From NCBI RefSeq assembly GCF_000165835.1, contig NC_014640.1, positions 930,001 through 994,000 on the forward strand: DNA of 64,000 nt, given 5' to 3'. The notes below the pieces were generated by a model that saw only the letters and a list, made by a program, of their open reading frames with translations, searched no databases and had not been told where the DNA came from. The position numbers and the translations under genes are program-made. The stretch is from Achromobacter xylosoxidans A8 (lineage in GTDB: Bacteria; Pseudomonadota; Gammaproteobacteria; Burkholderiales; Burkholderiaceae_B). Shown piece by piece: positions 18,675 to 27,411 of the stretch (position 1 is its first letter; each line of letters starts with the position of its first letter).

Positions 18675-19919
18675 TTAATTTGAATTTGATGGTGCTTGTA
18701 GCTGAGCGCGGAACGCGGCGATCTCCTCCGCCGTCTTGCCCAGCACCTCGCGCAGCACCTCTTCCGTGTGCTCCCCCAGCAGCGGCGGCGCGCGACGGTA
18801 CTCCACCGGCGAGGCCGATAGCCGCAACGGGCTGGCTGTCACCGCCGCCATGCCGCCCGCCGGATGCGGCAAATCGCGCCGCAGCTGCCGCGCCAACGCT
18901 TGCGGATGTGCCTGGGCCTGGGCGATATCGTTGATCGGCCCGCAGGGCACGCCCACGGCCTCCAGTTTGGCGATCCAGTCGTCGCGTTTGCCCTGGCGCA
19001 TGATCTCGGTCAGCAGGCCGACCAGCACCTCGCGGTTGGCCAGGCGCATGCGGTTGGTGGCAAAACGCGGGTCGTCGCCCAGCTCGGGTGCGCCGATGGC
19101 GCGGCAGTACGCGCGGTACTGCGATTCGTTGCCGGTGGCGACGATCAGGTGGCCGTTGCTGGCGGCGAACACTTGGTAGGGCACGACGTTCTGGTGCGCG
19201 TTGCCGGCGCGCTGGGGCGCGACGCCGGAGTTGAAGTAGTTGGAGTTCTGGTTGGCCAGCATGGCGACGTGGCTGTCCAGCAGGGCGATGTCCAGGTGCT
19301 GGCCCAGGCCGCTGTTGTGGCGTTCCTGCAAGGCGGCCAGGATCGCGACGGTGGCGTACATGCCGGTGATGATGTCGGTCACCGCCACGCCGGCCTTCTG
19401 CGGGCCGCCGCCGGGCAGGTCGTCGCGTTCGCCGGTGATGCTCATCAGGCCGCCCAGGCCCTGGATCATGAAGTCGTAGCCGGGGTGCTGCGCGTAGGGG
19501 CCGTCCTGGCCGAAGCCGGTGACCGAGCAATAGATCAGGCGCGGGTTGATCTGTTTGAGGCTGTCATAGTCCAGGCCGTATTTGGCGAGGCCGCCGACCT
19601 TGAAGTTCTCGACCAGGATGTCGCTGGCGGCCGCCAGTTCGCGGATCAGCGCGGCGCCTTGGGGGGTGGCCATGTCGGCCTCTACTGAGCGCTTGTTGCG
19701 GTTCGCGCTGAGGTAGTAGGCGGATTCTTCGGTGTCGCGGCCGTCGCCGTCTTTCAGGAAGGGCGGGCCCCAGGCGCGCGTGTCGTCGCCTACGCGGGGA
19801 CGTTCGATCTTGATGACGTCGGCGCCCAGGTCGGCGAGGTTTTGCGTGCACCAGGGGCCGGCCAGGATGCGCGAGAGGTCCAGCACCCGGATGCCGGTCA
19901 AGGCGGGCGGGCGCGTCAT
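18675..19919 (-). CDS. CaiB/BaiF (class III) CoA-transferase
   Basis: A 414-residue family III CoA-transferase that moves CoA between carboxylates through an aspartyl-CoA intermediate. The conserved Asp is about residue 182 in AVTDIITGMYA. The N-terminal LDLSRILAGPWCTQNLADLG and the GFGQDGPYAQHPGYDF stretch are typical. Its ATG overlaps the stop of the MaoC gene (ATGA), so it is the last gene of an SDR-MaoC-CoA-transferase operon. The acid it activates is not shown by sequence. Confidence 0.9.
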   Translation of the reverse strand: MTRPPALTGIRVLDLSRILAGPWCTQNLADLGADVIKIERPRVGDDTRAWGPPFLKDGDGRDTEESAYYLSANRNKRSVEADMATPQGAALIRELAAASDILVENFKVGGLAKYGLDYDSLKQINPRLIYCSVTGFGQDGPYAQHPGYDFMIQGLGGLMSITGERDDLPGGGPQKAGVAVTDIITGMYATVAILAALQERHNSGLGQHLDIALLDSHVAMLANQNSNYFNSGVAPQRAGNAHQNVVPYQVFAASNGHLIVATGNESQYRAYCRAIGAPELGDDPRFATNRMRLANREVLVGLLTEIMRQGKRDDWIAKLEAVGVPCGPINDIAQAQAHPQALARQLRRDLPHPAGGMAAVTASPLRLSASPVEYRRAPPLLGEHTEEVLREVLGKTAEEIAAFRAQLQAPSNSN

Positions 19920-20776
19920 GGTTTCAGCTCCGCGGTGCCGTGGCTCAACACGGTTATCTTGCGTTCGAGTGCACGGGCCAGGAAGCGGATCTGGCCGTCG
20001 GGCAGGCGCCAGATGCCGCATTGCAGGGTTTCGCCGGGGTAGACCGGCGCCGAGAAGCGCGTGTTCAGGCTGACGAGGCGCGAGGCGTCGTAGCCGCAGC
20101 AGCTTTTGACGATGGCGTGGGCCACTACGCCGTAGGTGCACAGCCCGTGCAGGATGGGTTTGGGATAGCCGGCCTGGCGCGCGACCTCGGGGTCCGCGTG
20201 CAGCGGATTGCGGTCGGCGTTCAGCCGGTACAGCAGGGCCGCGTTGGCGGGAATGCGGATCTCGCAGCGCAGGTCTGGTTCGCCGTCGGGCGCGGCGGGC
20301 AGGGCGGCGGGGCTGTCGTCTCCTGGTCCGAAGCCGCCGTCGCCGCGGCAGAAGGTGCTTTGCCGCAAGGTGGCCAGGCAGGTGCCGTCCTCGTCGTGCA
20401 GGGTACGCTCGGTGATGACGATGGCGCCCTTGTCGGCGCCTTTGTCGATCACATGCGTGTTGCGGGTCTTGCCCGTGACCACGCCCGCCGGCGGCAAGGG
20501 CGCATGCATGGTCAGCCGCTGTTCGCCGTGCACCACGCGGACCCAGTCGATGCCGGCGCGCGGATCCTGGACCCAGAAGCCGGGATAACCGAGCACCACG
20601 CTCATGGTGGGGAAGGACTGCAGGCCCTTTTCGTACACGTAGCGCAGCTGGCCGGCGTCTTCGGGATCCTGCCCCAGGCCTATGCCCAGGGCGTACAGCA
20701 TGGTGTCTTTCTCGTCGTAACGCTGGCGCACCTCGTCGAAGCGCCAGTTCTTTACGGTTGCGTAGTCCAGGGGCAT
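19916..20776 (-). CDS. MaoC-type (hydratase 2) enoyl-CoA hydratase
   Basis: A 286-residue double hot-dog (R)-specific 2-enoyl-CoA hydratase, resembling the hydratase-2 domain of peroxisomal multifunctional enzyme 2. The N-terminal half contains DTMLYALGIGLGQDPED. The hydratase-2 motif is in YRLNADRNPLHADPEVA, supplying the catalytic Asp and His. The partner SDR lies 7 bp upstream, so the two encode separately what MFE-2 carries as one chain. Confidence 0.9.
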   Translation of the reverse strand: MPLDYATVKNWRFDEVRQRYDEKDTMLYALGIGLGQDPEDAGQLRYVYEKGLQSFPTMSVVLGYPGFWVQDPRAGIDWVRVVHGEQRLTMHAPLPPAGVVTGKTRNTHVIDKGADKGAIVITERTLHDEDGTCLATLRQSTFCRGDGGFGPGDDSPAALPAAPDGEPDLRCEIRIPANAALLYRLNADRNPLHADPEVARQAGYPKPILHGLCTYGVVAHAIVKSCCGYDASRLVSLNTRFSAPVYPGETLQCGIWRLPDGQIRFLARALERKITVLSHGTAELKP

Positions 20777-20783
20777 GGCGGCC

Positions 20784-21698
20784 TCAGATGGGGTCCCAGT
20801 CGATCACGTCGGGCGAACGCTCCAACGCGTAGAAGTGCTTGCGCATGGCGGGCACCGCGATCTCGGCGATGCGCTCTGGCGTCCAGCCGTCGCCGTGATG
20901 CACGGTGCGCAGCGGACGCGGCTGGCTCATCAGCATGATCTCGTTGGCGCGCACCGCGAAGATCTGCGCGGTGACCTCGCTGGCGGCGTCGCTGGCCAGG
21001 TAGACGGCCATGGGCGCGACCTTGCCGGCTTCCATCTTCTTCAGCTTTTCGACGCGGGCCTTTTCCTCATCCGTTTCGGCCGGAATGGAGCTGGTCATGC
21101 GGCTCCAGGCGAACGGCGCAATGCAGTTGGAGCGAACGTTGTAGCGCGCCATGTCCAGCGCGATGGATTTCGACAGGGCCACAATGCCCAGCTTGGCCGC
21201 GGCGTAGTTGGCCTGGCCAAAGTTTCCGATCAGTCCGGACGTGGACGTCATGTGCACGAATGCGCCGGACTCCTGTTCGCGGAAGTAGGGCGCCGCCGCG
21301 CGGCTCATGAAGAAGGAGCCGTTCAGGTGCACGCCCAGCACCTGGCTCCATTCCTCTTCGCTCATCTTGTGGAAAACCCGGTCGCGCAGATTGCCGGCGT
21401 TGTTGACCACGGCGTCGATGCGGCCGAAGGCGTCGATCGCCGTCTGCACGCAGCGGCTGGCGCTGTCGTAGGCGGCCACGCTGTCGGTGTTGGCGACGGC
21501 CTGGCCGCCCGCCGCGATGATCTCCTTGACGACCGCTTGCGCGGGGCCTTCCGCGCCGCCTTCGCCGGTGAGCGATACGCCGATGTCGTTCACGACCACC
21601 TTGGCGCCGGCCTGCGCCATGGCTAGCGCAATGCTGCGGCCGATGCCGCCGCCCGCGCCGGTAACGATCACTACTTTTCCGGAAACCATGCCGCTCAT
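20784..21698 (-). CDS. SDR-family 3-hydroxyacyl-CoA dehydrogenase-like protein
   Basis: A 304-residue short-chain dehydrogenase with TGAGGGIGRSIAL for NAD binding, NNAGNLRD, and the catalytic Ser in HMTSTSGL with YAAAK. The insert after VVVNDIG and the sequence style match the dehydrogenase domain of MFE-2 (HSD17B4 type), which oxidises (R)-3-hydroxyacyl-CoA. I chose the ATG at 21698, preceded by AGGAG; the frame stays open upstream without family similarity. First gene of a three-gene operon, divergent from a LysR regulator. Confidence 0.88.
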   Translation of the reverse strand: MSGMVSGKVVIVTGAGGGIGRSIALAMAQAGAKVVVNDIGVSLTGEGGAEGPAQAVVKEIIAAGGQAVANTDSVAAYDSASRCVQTAIDAFGRIDAVVNNAGNLRDRVFHKMSEEEWSQVLGVHLNGSFFMSRAAAPYFREQESGAFVHMTSTSGLIGNFGQANYAAAKLGIVALSKSIALDMARYNVRSNCIAPFAWSRMTSSIPAETDEEKARVEKLKKMEAGKVAPMAVYLASDAASEVTAQIFAVRANEIMLMSQPRPLRTVHHGDGWTPERIAEIAVPAMRKHFYALERSPDVIDWDPI

Positions 21699-21847
21699 TG
21701 AAGTTGACTCCTGTGCTGCGGCGCGCGCGCCGTGTGGAAAACAGTTCCGCATCAAACGCTCTGGTTCGAGGGGATGCACCATGGTAGATTCGACGAGGCA
21801 TGCGAAGAATTCAAAATTAGATATGCCCCCCTTCTGCGTGGTGGAAC
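21699..21847. promoter_or_regulatory. divergent SDR/LysR intergenic region
   Basis: The part next to the LysR gene is AT-rich, with GAATTCAAAATTAGATATG and a loose GGCAT...ATGCC dyad (21797-21827). It is the expected place for the LysR operator and both promoters. I could not settle on -35/-10 boxes. Confidence 0.35.
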
Positions 21848-22747
21848 ATGAGACACGATCTGACGGACCTGCGTTTGTTTCTGAACGTGGGGGAAACACT
21901 CAATCTGACCCGGGCTGCCGAGCGCACCTTCCTATCCCTGCCGGCGGCGAGCGCGCGGGTGAAGAACATGGAAGAGGCCTTCAAGGCCAGGCTGCTGGTG
22001 CGCATGGCCACAGGCGTGGCGCTGACGCCGGCGGGCGAAGTGCTGCTCAAGCATGCGAATGCCGTATTCCGGCAGCTGGAATGCCTGAACGCGGATCTGC
22101 AGCCCTATGCCAGCGGCCTGAAGGGACGCCTGCGCCTATTGGCCAACACCACGGCCACCAATTCCTTCCTGGCCGATGCGCTGTCCACGTTTCTTGCGGA
22201 AAACCCTGATGTGGACGTGGAGCTGGAAGAAAAAATTTCCGGCGATATCGTCATTGCCATACGCGCAGGTCAGGGAGATCTGGGACTGGTGGCGGGCAAT
22301 ATCGATGTGTCCGGCCTGGACGTCACGCCGCTGTTCCGCGATGAGCTCACCGTGGTGACGTCACTGGACCATCCGCTGGCTGCCTCCGAGTCCGCGCATT
22401 TCGCTGACCTGCTGGACGCGTACCAGTTCGTCGGCATTCATCCCGACAGCGCCATCCAGACCTTTCTGGAAGATATCGCCAGCGGCCTGGGCAAGCGCAT
22501 CTGCCAGCGGGTGCACGTGGGCAGCTTCGAGGCCGTGTGCCGCATGGTGGAGGCGGGCGCGGGGATCGCGGTGGTGCCGCGCGCCTGCGCCGCGCGCTAC
22601 AGCCGCCCGGATGCGCTGCACGTGCTCAAGCTGGACGACCCCTGGGCGCTGCGCGACCGCCTGCTGTGCCGTCAGCGCGGACGCGATCTGCCCAGTTTCG
22701 CGGAATGCTTCATCGGACACGTGCAGCGCGCGGCGCGCGGCCTGTAG
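21848..22747 (+). CDS. LysR-family transcriptional regulator
   Basis: A 299-residue LTTR with an N-terminal winged HTH (LRLFLNVGETLNLTRAAERTF) and a periplasmic-binding-like effector domain from about residue 90. It is divergent from the SDR-MaoC-CoA-transferase operon and upstream of a Bug protein, so it likely controls one or both. Its effector domain shares wording with the LysR at 32352-33245 (LRLLANTTAT versus IRIFANTTAV), suggesting related ligands or common ancestry. Confidence 0.92.
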   Translation: MRHDLTDLRLFLNVGETLNLTRAAERTFLSLPAASARVKNMEEAFKARLLVRMATGVALTPAGEVLLKHANAVFRQLECLNADLQPYASGLKGRLRLLANTTATNSFLADALSTFLAENPDVDVELEEKISGDIVIAIRAGQGDLGLVAGNIDVSGLDVTPLFRDELTVVTSLDHPLAASESAHFADLLDAYQFVGIHPDSAIQTFLEDIASGLGKRICQRVHVGSFEAVCRMVEAGAGIAVVPRACAARYSRPDALHVLKLDDPWALRDRLLCRQRGRDLPSFAECFIGHVQRAARGL

Positions 22748-22875
22748 CGCGTCCCGAAGAGGGGCTTTTGCAAATATGTAGCGGCGGCTCCGCCGGTTCG
22801 GCAAATAATAAAAAAGGCGTCAGGCAGCAGTCCTAGAGCTTGGCCGCCCATAAAACCGAGAACCAGGAGACTGCC

Positions 22876-23871
22876 GTGACCGATCTACTACGCCGCCGCG
22901 CCATTGCGGGGCTGGGCGCCGCGTGCGCCGCCGCCGCGCTGCCTGCGCTGTTCCCCGCCATCGCCCGCGCCGCCGCCTGGCCGGCGCATGCCGTGAACTT
23001 CATCGTGCCATTCCCCGCGGGCGGGCCCGTGGACACGACCGCGCGCTTTACCACGCAGCCGCTGGGCCAGCTGTGGTCGGTGCCTACGGTGGTGGACAAC
23101 AAGTCGGGCGCCGGCGGCATTGTGGGCGCGCAGTTTGCGGCCAAGGCCGAGCCCGACGGCTACAACTACTTCTTCGCTTCCATCCACCACGCGGTGCTGC
23201 CCAGCCTGCGGGGCAATCTCAGCTACGACATCACCCGGGACTTCGTGCCGGTCGGCATGGCGGCCGTCTTCCCCATCGTACTGGTGGTGAACGCGGCGCT
23301 GCCGGTGAATTCGGTGAGCGAACTGATCGCCTACGCCAAGGCGAACCCGGGCAAGCTGTCGTTCAGCTCGTCGGGCACGGGCGGCGGCACGCATCTGGCC
23401 GGCGAGCTCTTCAATGCCATGGCAGGCGTGCGCATCCAGCACGTGCCATATCGCGGCAGCGCGCCCGCCATGCAGGACCTGCTGGGCGGACAGGTGCAGG
23501 TGATGTTCGCCGACGGTCCTTCCGCCGTGCCGCATCTGAAGGGCGGCAAGGTACGCGCCTTGGGCGTGGGCAATCCAACGCGTTCCAGCATGCTGCCGGA
23601 CGTGCCGACCATCGCCGAGGCGGGCCTGCCGGGCTACGAGGCCTACTCGTGGAGCGGCGTGATGGCGCCCAAGGGCACGCCGCCCGATATTGTGAAGCGC
23701 GTGAATGCGGACCTGGTGCGGGTGCTGTCGGATCAGGCCACCGCGCAGGGCATGATCGCCGCGGGGGCCGAGCCCAAGCCTGGCACCCCCGAGCAGTTCG
23801 GCGATTTTGTGCGCGACGAAATCGCGAAGTGGCGCGACGTCATCAAGACGGCCAACATCAAGCTGGATTAG
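22876..23871 (+). CDS. Bug/TctC-family solute-binding protein, Tat-like signal
   Basis: A 331-residue periplasmic binding protein of the tripartite tricarboxylate transporter (Bug) family. The start is a GTG 7 nt after AGGAG. The N-terminus LLRRRAIAGLGAAC followed by an alanine-rich stretch looks like a twin-arginine-type signal peptide. The mature part begins with the Bug ligand-loop motif FIVPFPAGGPVDTT. No TctA/TctB membrane genes are nearby. Its 3' end overlaps the convergent nitronate monooxygenase-like gene by 4 bp. Confidence 0.9.
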   Translation: MTDLLRRRAIAGLGAACAAAALPALFPAIARAAAWPAHAVNFIVPFPAGGPVDTTARFTTQPLGQLWSVPTVVDNKSGAGGIVGAQFAAKAEPDGYNYFFASIHHAVLPSLRGNLSYDITRDFVPVGMAAVFPIVLVVNAALPVNSVSELIAYAKANPGKLSFSSSGTGGGTHLAGELFNAMAGVRIQHVPYRGSAPAMQDLLGGQVQVMFADGPSAVPHLKGGKVRALGVGNPTRSSMLPDVPTIAEAGLPGYEAYSWSGVMAPKGTPPDIVKRVNADLVRVLSDQATAQGMIAAGAEPKPGTPEQFGDFVRDEIAKWRDVIKTANIKLD

Positions 23872-24830
23872 CGTCGAAGCAGGGCCTCGCGCGCGCCGTG
23901 GTATTCGGCTTCCAGCTGATCCACCAGCATCGCGATCGGCAGGACCTCCTGCGCGGCGCCCACGCCCTGGCCCGCGCTCCACACATCTTTCCAGGCCTTG
24001 GGCCGGGAACTCTTGTCCATGTTGGCGGGCGGGGCGATGCCGTTCCTGGCGAGCTCCAGCGGGTCCAGGCCCGCGGCCTGGATGCTGGCCGACAGATAGT
24101 TCGCGGGCACGCCCGAGAAGTAGGGGGTGTAGGTGACGTCCGCGGCTTGCGCCTGCAGCACCATTTCGCGGTAGGCGTCGCCTGCCAATGATTCCTGGGT
24201 GGCGATGAAGCGCGTGCCCATGTAGGCGAAGTCGCAGCCCAGCACTTGCGCGGCCAGGATGTCCTTGCCGTGGCTGATACAGCCAGACAGCGCCAGCGGG
24301 CCGTCGTAGAAGGCGCGAATCTCGTTGACCAGCGCGATCGGATTGATCTGGCCGGCATGGCCGCCTGCGCCTGCCGCCACCAGGATCAGGCCGTCGACGC
24401 CGGCGTCCAGCGCGCGCTGGGCATGCCGCACGTTGGTGACGTCATGGAACACCAGCCCGCCGTAGCCGTGCGCGGCTGCCACCACGGCTTCGGGCGCATG
24501 CAGCGAGGTGATGATGAGCGGCACGCGCCGTTCGGCGCAGATGGCCAGATCACCCTGCCAGCGCGGATTGCTGGGGTGGACGATCAGGTTGACGCCGTAG
24601 GGCGCGATGCGAGCGCCGGGCGCGGCCTGGCGCCTGGCGGCGAGGCCGTCTTCGATGCGGGTAAGCCAGTCGTGCAGCTGTTCCTGCGGACGGGCGTTAA
24701 GCGAGGGGAAGGTGCCGATGATCCCCGCCGCGCATTGCGCCACCACCAGGTCCGGGCCGGAAACCAGGAACATGGGGGCGCCGATGACGGGCAGGCGGGT
24801 TTGGGTGTGCAGCGCGAGCGGGGGATTCAT
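23868..24830 (-). CDS. nitronate monooxygenase / 2-nitropropane dioxygenase-like flavoprotein
   Basis: A 320-residue FMN TIM-barrel protein of the NPD/NMO family. The flavin-site segments VIGAPMFLVSGPDLVVAQ, VAAGAGGHAGQ and GCDFAYMGTRFIAT can be read. The ATG at 24830 is preceded by GGAG. Members act on nitronates, but others resemble FabK-like enoyl reductases, so the role in this acyl-CoA cluster is open. It sits at the end of a five-gene minus-strand run (DUF35, thiolase, ligase, Bug, NMO). Confidence 0.85.
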   Translation of the reverse strand: MNPPLALHTQTRLPVIGAPMFLVSGPDLVVAQCAAGIIGTFPSLNARPQEQLHDWLTRIEDGLAARRQAAPGARIAPYGVNLIVHPSNPRWQGDLAICAERRVPLIITSLHAPEAVVAAAHGYGGLVFHDVTNVRHAQRALDAGVDGLILVAAGAGGHAGQINPIALVNEIRAFYDGPLALSGCISHGKDILAAQVLGCDFAYMGTRFIATQESLAGDAYREMVLQAQAADVTYTPYFSGVPANYLSASIQAAGLDPLELARNGIAPPANMDKSSRPKAWKDVWSAGQGVGAAQEVLPIAMLVDQLEAEYHGAREALLRR

Positions 24831-24847
24831 CTGGATGCTCCGGGGGG

Positions 24848-25822
24848 TCAGTTGGCCTGGATATTGGCGCTTTGGATGACGTCGGACCACAGGGCGTATT
24901 CACGGTCGATGCGTGATTGCAGCGCCTTGGAGTCGCCGGTGTTGATGGTGTAGCCGCCGTCGGTCATGGCCTGGCGGAAGGCGGGATCGCTGGAGACCTC
25001 GTTCAGCGCGCGGGTCAGGCGGGCAGCGACGGCGTCGGGCAGCTTCTTCGGACCCACCAGCGCGTACCAGCCCACCACCTCGTAGTCCTTCATGCCGGCT
25101 TCGACCATGGTGGGCACGTCGGGCAGTTCGGGGTTGCGGGTCTTGGAGGTGACCGCCAGGGCGCGGGCCTTGCCGCTTTTGATGAACGGTATGGCCGTGC
25201 TGGTGATGTCGAACATGAAGGTGATCTTGCCGCTGATCACGTCGACCATGGCCGGCGAGTTGCCCCTGTAGGGGACGTGCAGCATGGGCGCGCCTGCCTG
25301 CTTTTTCAGCAGTTCCGCCGACAGGTGATTGGAGGCGCCGATGCCGGCCGAGCCGAAGGACACGGCGTCAGGATGGGCGCGGGCGTAGGTGACCAGTTCG
25401 CTGACGTTCTTGGCGGGAATCTGCGGGCCGATCAGCAGGACGTTGGCGTAGTCCACCACCAGTCCTATCAGCGAGAAGTCCTTGCGCGGATCGAACAGCG
25501 TGCTGCGCTGGACCAGCGGCGACATGGTGAGGGTGGGGCTGGCGGCGAAGCCCAGCATGTAGCCGTCCGGCGGGGCCTTGGCGGTGGCGTCCGAGGCGAT
25601 CATACCGCTCGCGCCGGCGCGGTTCTCCACCACCACGGGCTGGCCCAGCTTGTCGCCCAGGTACTTGGCGAAGACGCGGGCGGTGGTGTCCACGGGGCCG
25701 CCGGGGGCATAGCCCACCAGCAGCCGGATGGGGCGTTCGGGATAGGCGTCCGCCTGGGCGCTAGCGGCCGTGGCGAGCGCCGCCGCGGCGGCGGCTGCGG
25801 TGAGCAGGGTCTTGATGTTCAC
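24848..25822 (-). CDS. Bug/TctC-family solute-binding protein
   Basis: A 324-residue periplasmic receptor with a Sec signal peptide (about 25 residues, cleavage near AQADAYP). The Bug ligand-loop motif is in IRLLVGYAPGGPVDTT. It is likely to bind a carboxylic acid. No membrane components of a TTT system are adjacent. Its place between a ligase and an NMO-like gene suggests that its ligand is the substrate of the nearby pathway. Confidence 0.9.
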   Translation of the reverse strand: MNIKTLLTAAAAAAALATAASAQADAYPERPIRLLVGYAPGGPVDTTARVFAKYLGDKLGQPVVVENRAGASGMIASDATAKAPPDGYMLGFAASPTLTMSPLVQRSTLFDPRKDFSLIGLVVDYANVLLIGPQIPAKNVSELVTYARAHPDAVSFGSAGIGASNHLSAELLKKQAGAPMLHVPYRGNSPAMVDVISGKITFMFDITSTAIPFIKSGKARALAVTSKTRNPELPDVPTMVEAGMKDYEVVGWYALVGPKKLPDAVAARLTRALNEVSSDPAFRQAMTDGGYTINTGDSKALQSRIDREYALWSDVIQSANIQAN

Positions 25823-25879
25823 GCTGTTGTCTCCTTGTGGGTAAGTGGCGGGTCGTGCAGCGGAACAGCGGGGCCGCGG

Positions 25880-27400
25880 CTACGCCAGCCTTTCTTTCAG
25901 CGGCTGCTTGAGGATCTTGCCGCTGACGGTCGTGGGAATGGTGTCGATGGGGATGATGCGGGCGGGCCGCTTGTACGGCGCCAGTTGCGCGCGCAGATGC
26001 AGCATCAGCAGGTTGGTGTCCACCGTGGCGCCGGGCAGGGGCTCGACGAAGGCGATGACTTCCTCGTTCTGGTCGGCGGTGGCGCGGCCCACCACGGCCG
26101 ACAGGCGCACGCCGGGGAAGGCGTTGATGACCGATTCGACTTCCAGCGGATAGACGTTGAAGCCGGAGCGGATGATCAGGTCCTTGGAGCGGCCCGCGAT
26201 GTACAGCGCGCCGTGCTCGTCGACGTAGCCGATGTCGCCGGTGTTGAGCCAGCCGCCGGGCAGCAGCGCCTGCGCGGTCTGTTCAGGGCTGCGGTAGTAG
26301 CCCAGCATGACGCCCGGGCCGCGGATCAGGATGTCGCCGCGCTCGCCGGGCGCGGGCGTGCCGCTGTCCGGACTGCCGATGCGCATCTCCACGCCTTCGA
26401 CCGCGTGGCCGGCCGAGCAGTCGCCGCGCGGCGCATCGATGCGGGTGACGAACATGGAGCCCGCGTATTCGGTGATGCCGTAGCCGTGATGCATGGCGAC
26501 GCCGAAATAGCGCTCGGCGTCGCGCTTGAGCGTGGGGTCCAATGCGGCGCCGCCCGTGTACAGATAGCGCAGGGCCGGCGCCCGCAGCTCCGCGCGCGGC
26601 GGCGCCACGGCCATCATGCGGCTGAACATGGTCGGCACGCCTTGGAGGATGCTGACGCCGGGATGGGCCAGGGCCTTGAAAGCGTCCGCGGCGTCGAAGC
26701 GGCTGCGCAGCACCAGGCTGGCGCCGGCATGCACCGTGGCCATCAGCACGGTGGCGATGCCGAAGATGTGCGACATGGGCAACGCGGCGTAGCCGATGTC
26801 CTGCGGCGTCAGGCGGCGCGAGGCCGCGGAGACGCGCGCGAAATGCAGCAGGCCGCGATGCGGCACCAGGACGCCCTTGGGCGCGCCCGTGGTGCCGGAC
26901 GTGTAGATCACGGTGGCCACTTCAGCGGCCGTATCTCCTGTCTCGGCCTGCGTGGGGCCGTCCGCCCTGGCAGCCTGCACGCCTGGTCCCCAGACGTCCG
27001 GATCGGCGTCAGCGGCGCCCGCGTGTTCGGCGTGAGCCGCGGCGGCGGGCGAGATGCCGCTGGTGTAGAGCAGCAGTTCAGGCTGCGCATGGCTGCGGAT
27101 GGCGTCGATCTCGCGCGTGGACAGGCGCGCATTGACGCCCACCGGCCAGGCGCCCGTCAAGCTGCAGGCAAACAACGCGGCGATCATGGCCGCGCAGTTT
27201 TCTCCCGCGATCAGCACGCGGTGTCCGGGACGCACGCCCTGGCTTTCCAGCCAGGCGGCCGCGGCTTGCACGCGGCGCAAAAACTGCGCGTAGCTCAGCT
27301 TGCCGCCGCCTTCCTCGTGCAGGAAGGTGGCGTCAGGCCGCAGGCCGGCTTGCTGCGCCAGCAATTGATGGATGCGGGTAAGAGGGGCTGCCGGGGACAT
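25880..27400 (-). CDS. class I AMP-dependent acyl-CoA ligase
   Basis: A 506-residue adenylate-forming enzyme that activates a carboxylic acid as its CoA thioester. Motif A3 is IYTSGTTGAPKGVLVPH, with YGITEYAG (A5), GWLNTGDIGY (A7) and GRSKDLIIRSGFNVYP (A8). The catalytic Lys is in PTTVSGKILKQPL. The ATG at 27400 follows the thiolase stop by 11 bp; no clear ribosome-binding site is seen, and a TTG at 27415 overlapping that stop is an alternative. Confidence 0.9.
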   Translation of the reverse strand: MSPAAPLTRIHQLLAQQAGLRPDATFLHEEGGGKLSYAQFLRRVQAAAAWLESQGVRPGHRVLIAGENCAAMIAALFACSLTGAWPVGVNARLSTREIDAIRSHAQPELLLYTSGISPAAAAHAEHAGAADADPDVWGPGVQAARADGPTQAETGDTAAEVATVIYTSGTTGAPKGVLVPHRGLLHFARVSAASRRLTPQDIGYAALPMSHIFGIATVLMATVHAGASLVLRSRFDAADAFKALAHPGVSILQGVPTMFSRMMAVAPPRAELRAPALRYLYTGGAALDPTLKRDAERYFGVAMHHGYGITEYAGSMFVTRIDAPRGDCSAGHAVEGVEMRIGSPDSGTPAPGERGDILIRGPGVMLGYYRSPEQTAQALLPGGWLNTGDIGYVDEHGALYIAGRSKDLIIRSGFNVYPLEVESVINAFPGVRLSAVVGRATADQNEEVIAFVEPLPGATVDTNLLMLHLRAQLAPYKRPARIIPIDTIPTTVSGKILKQPLKERLA

Positions 27401-27411
27401 GGTTGCGTCGT

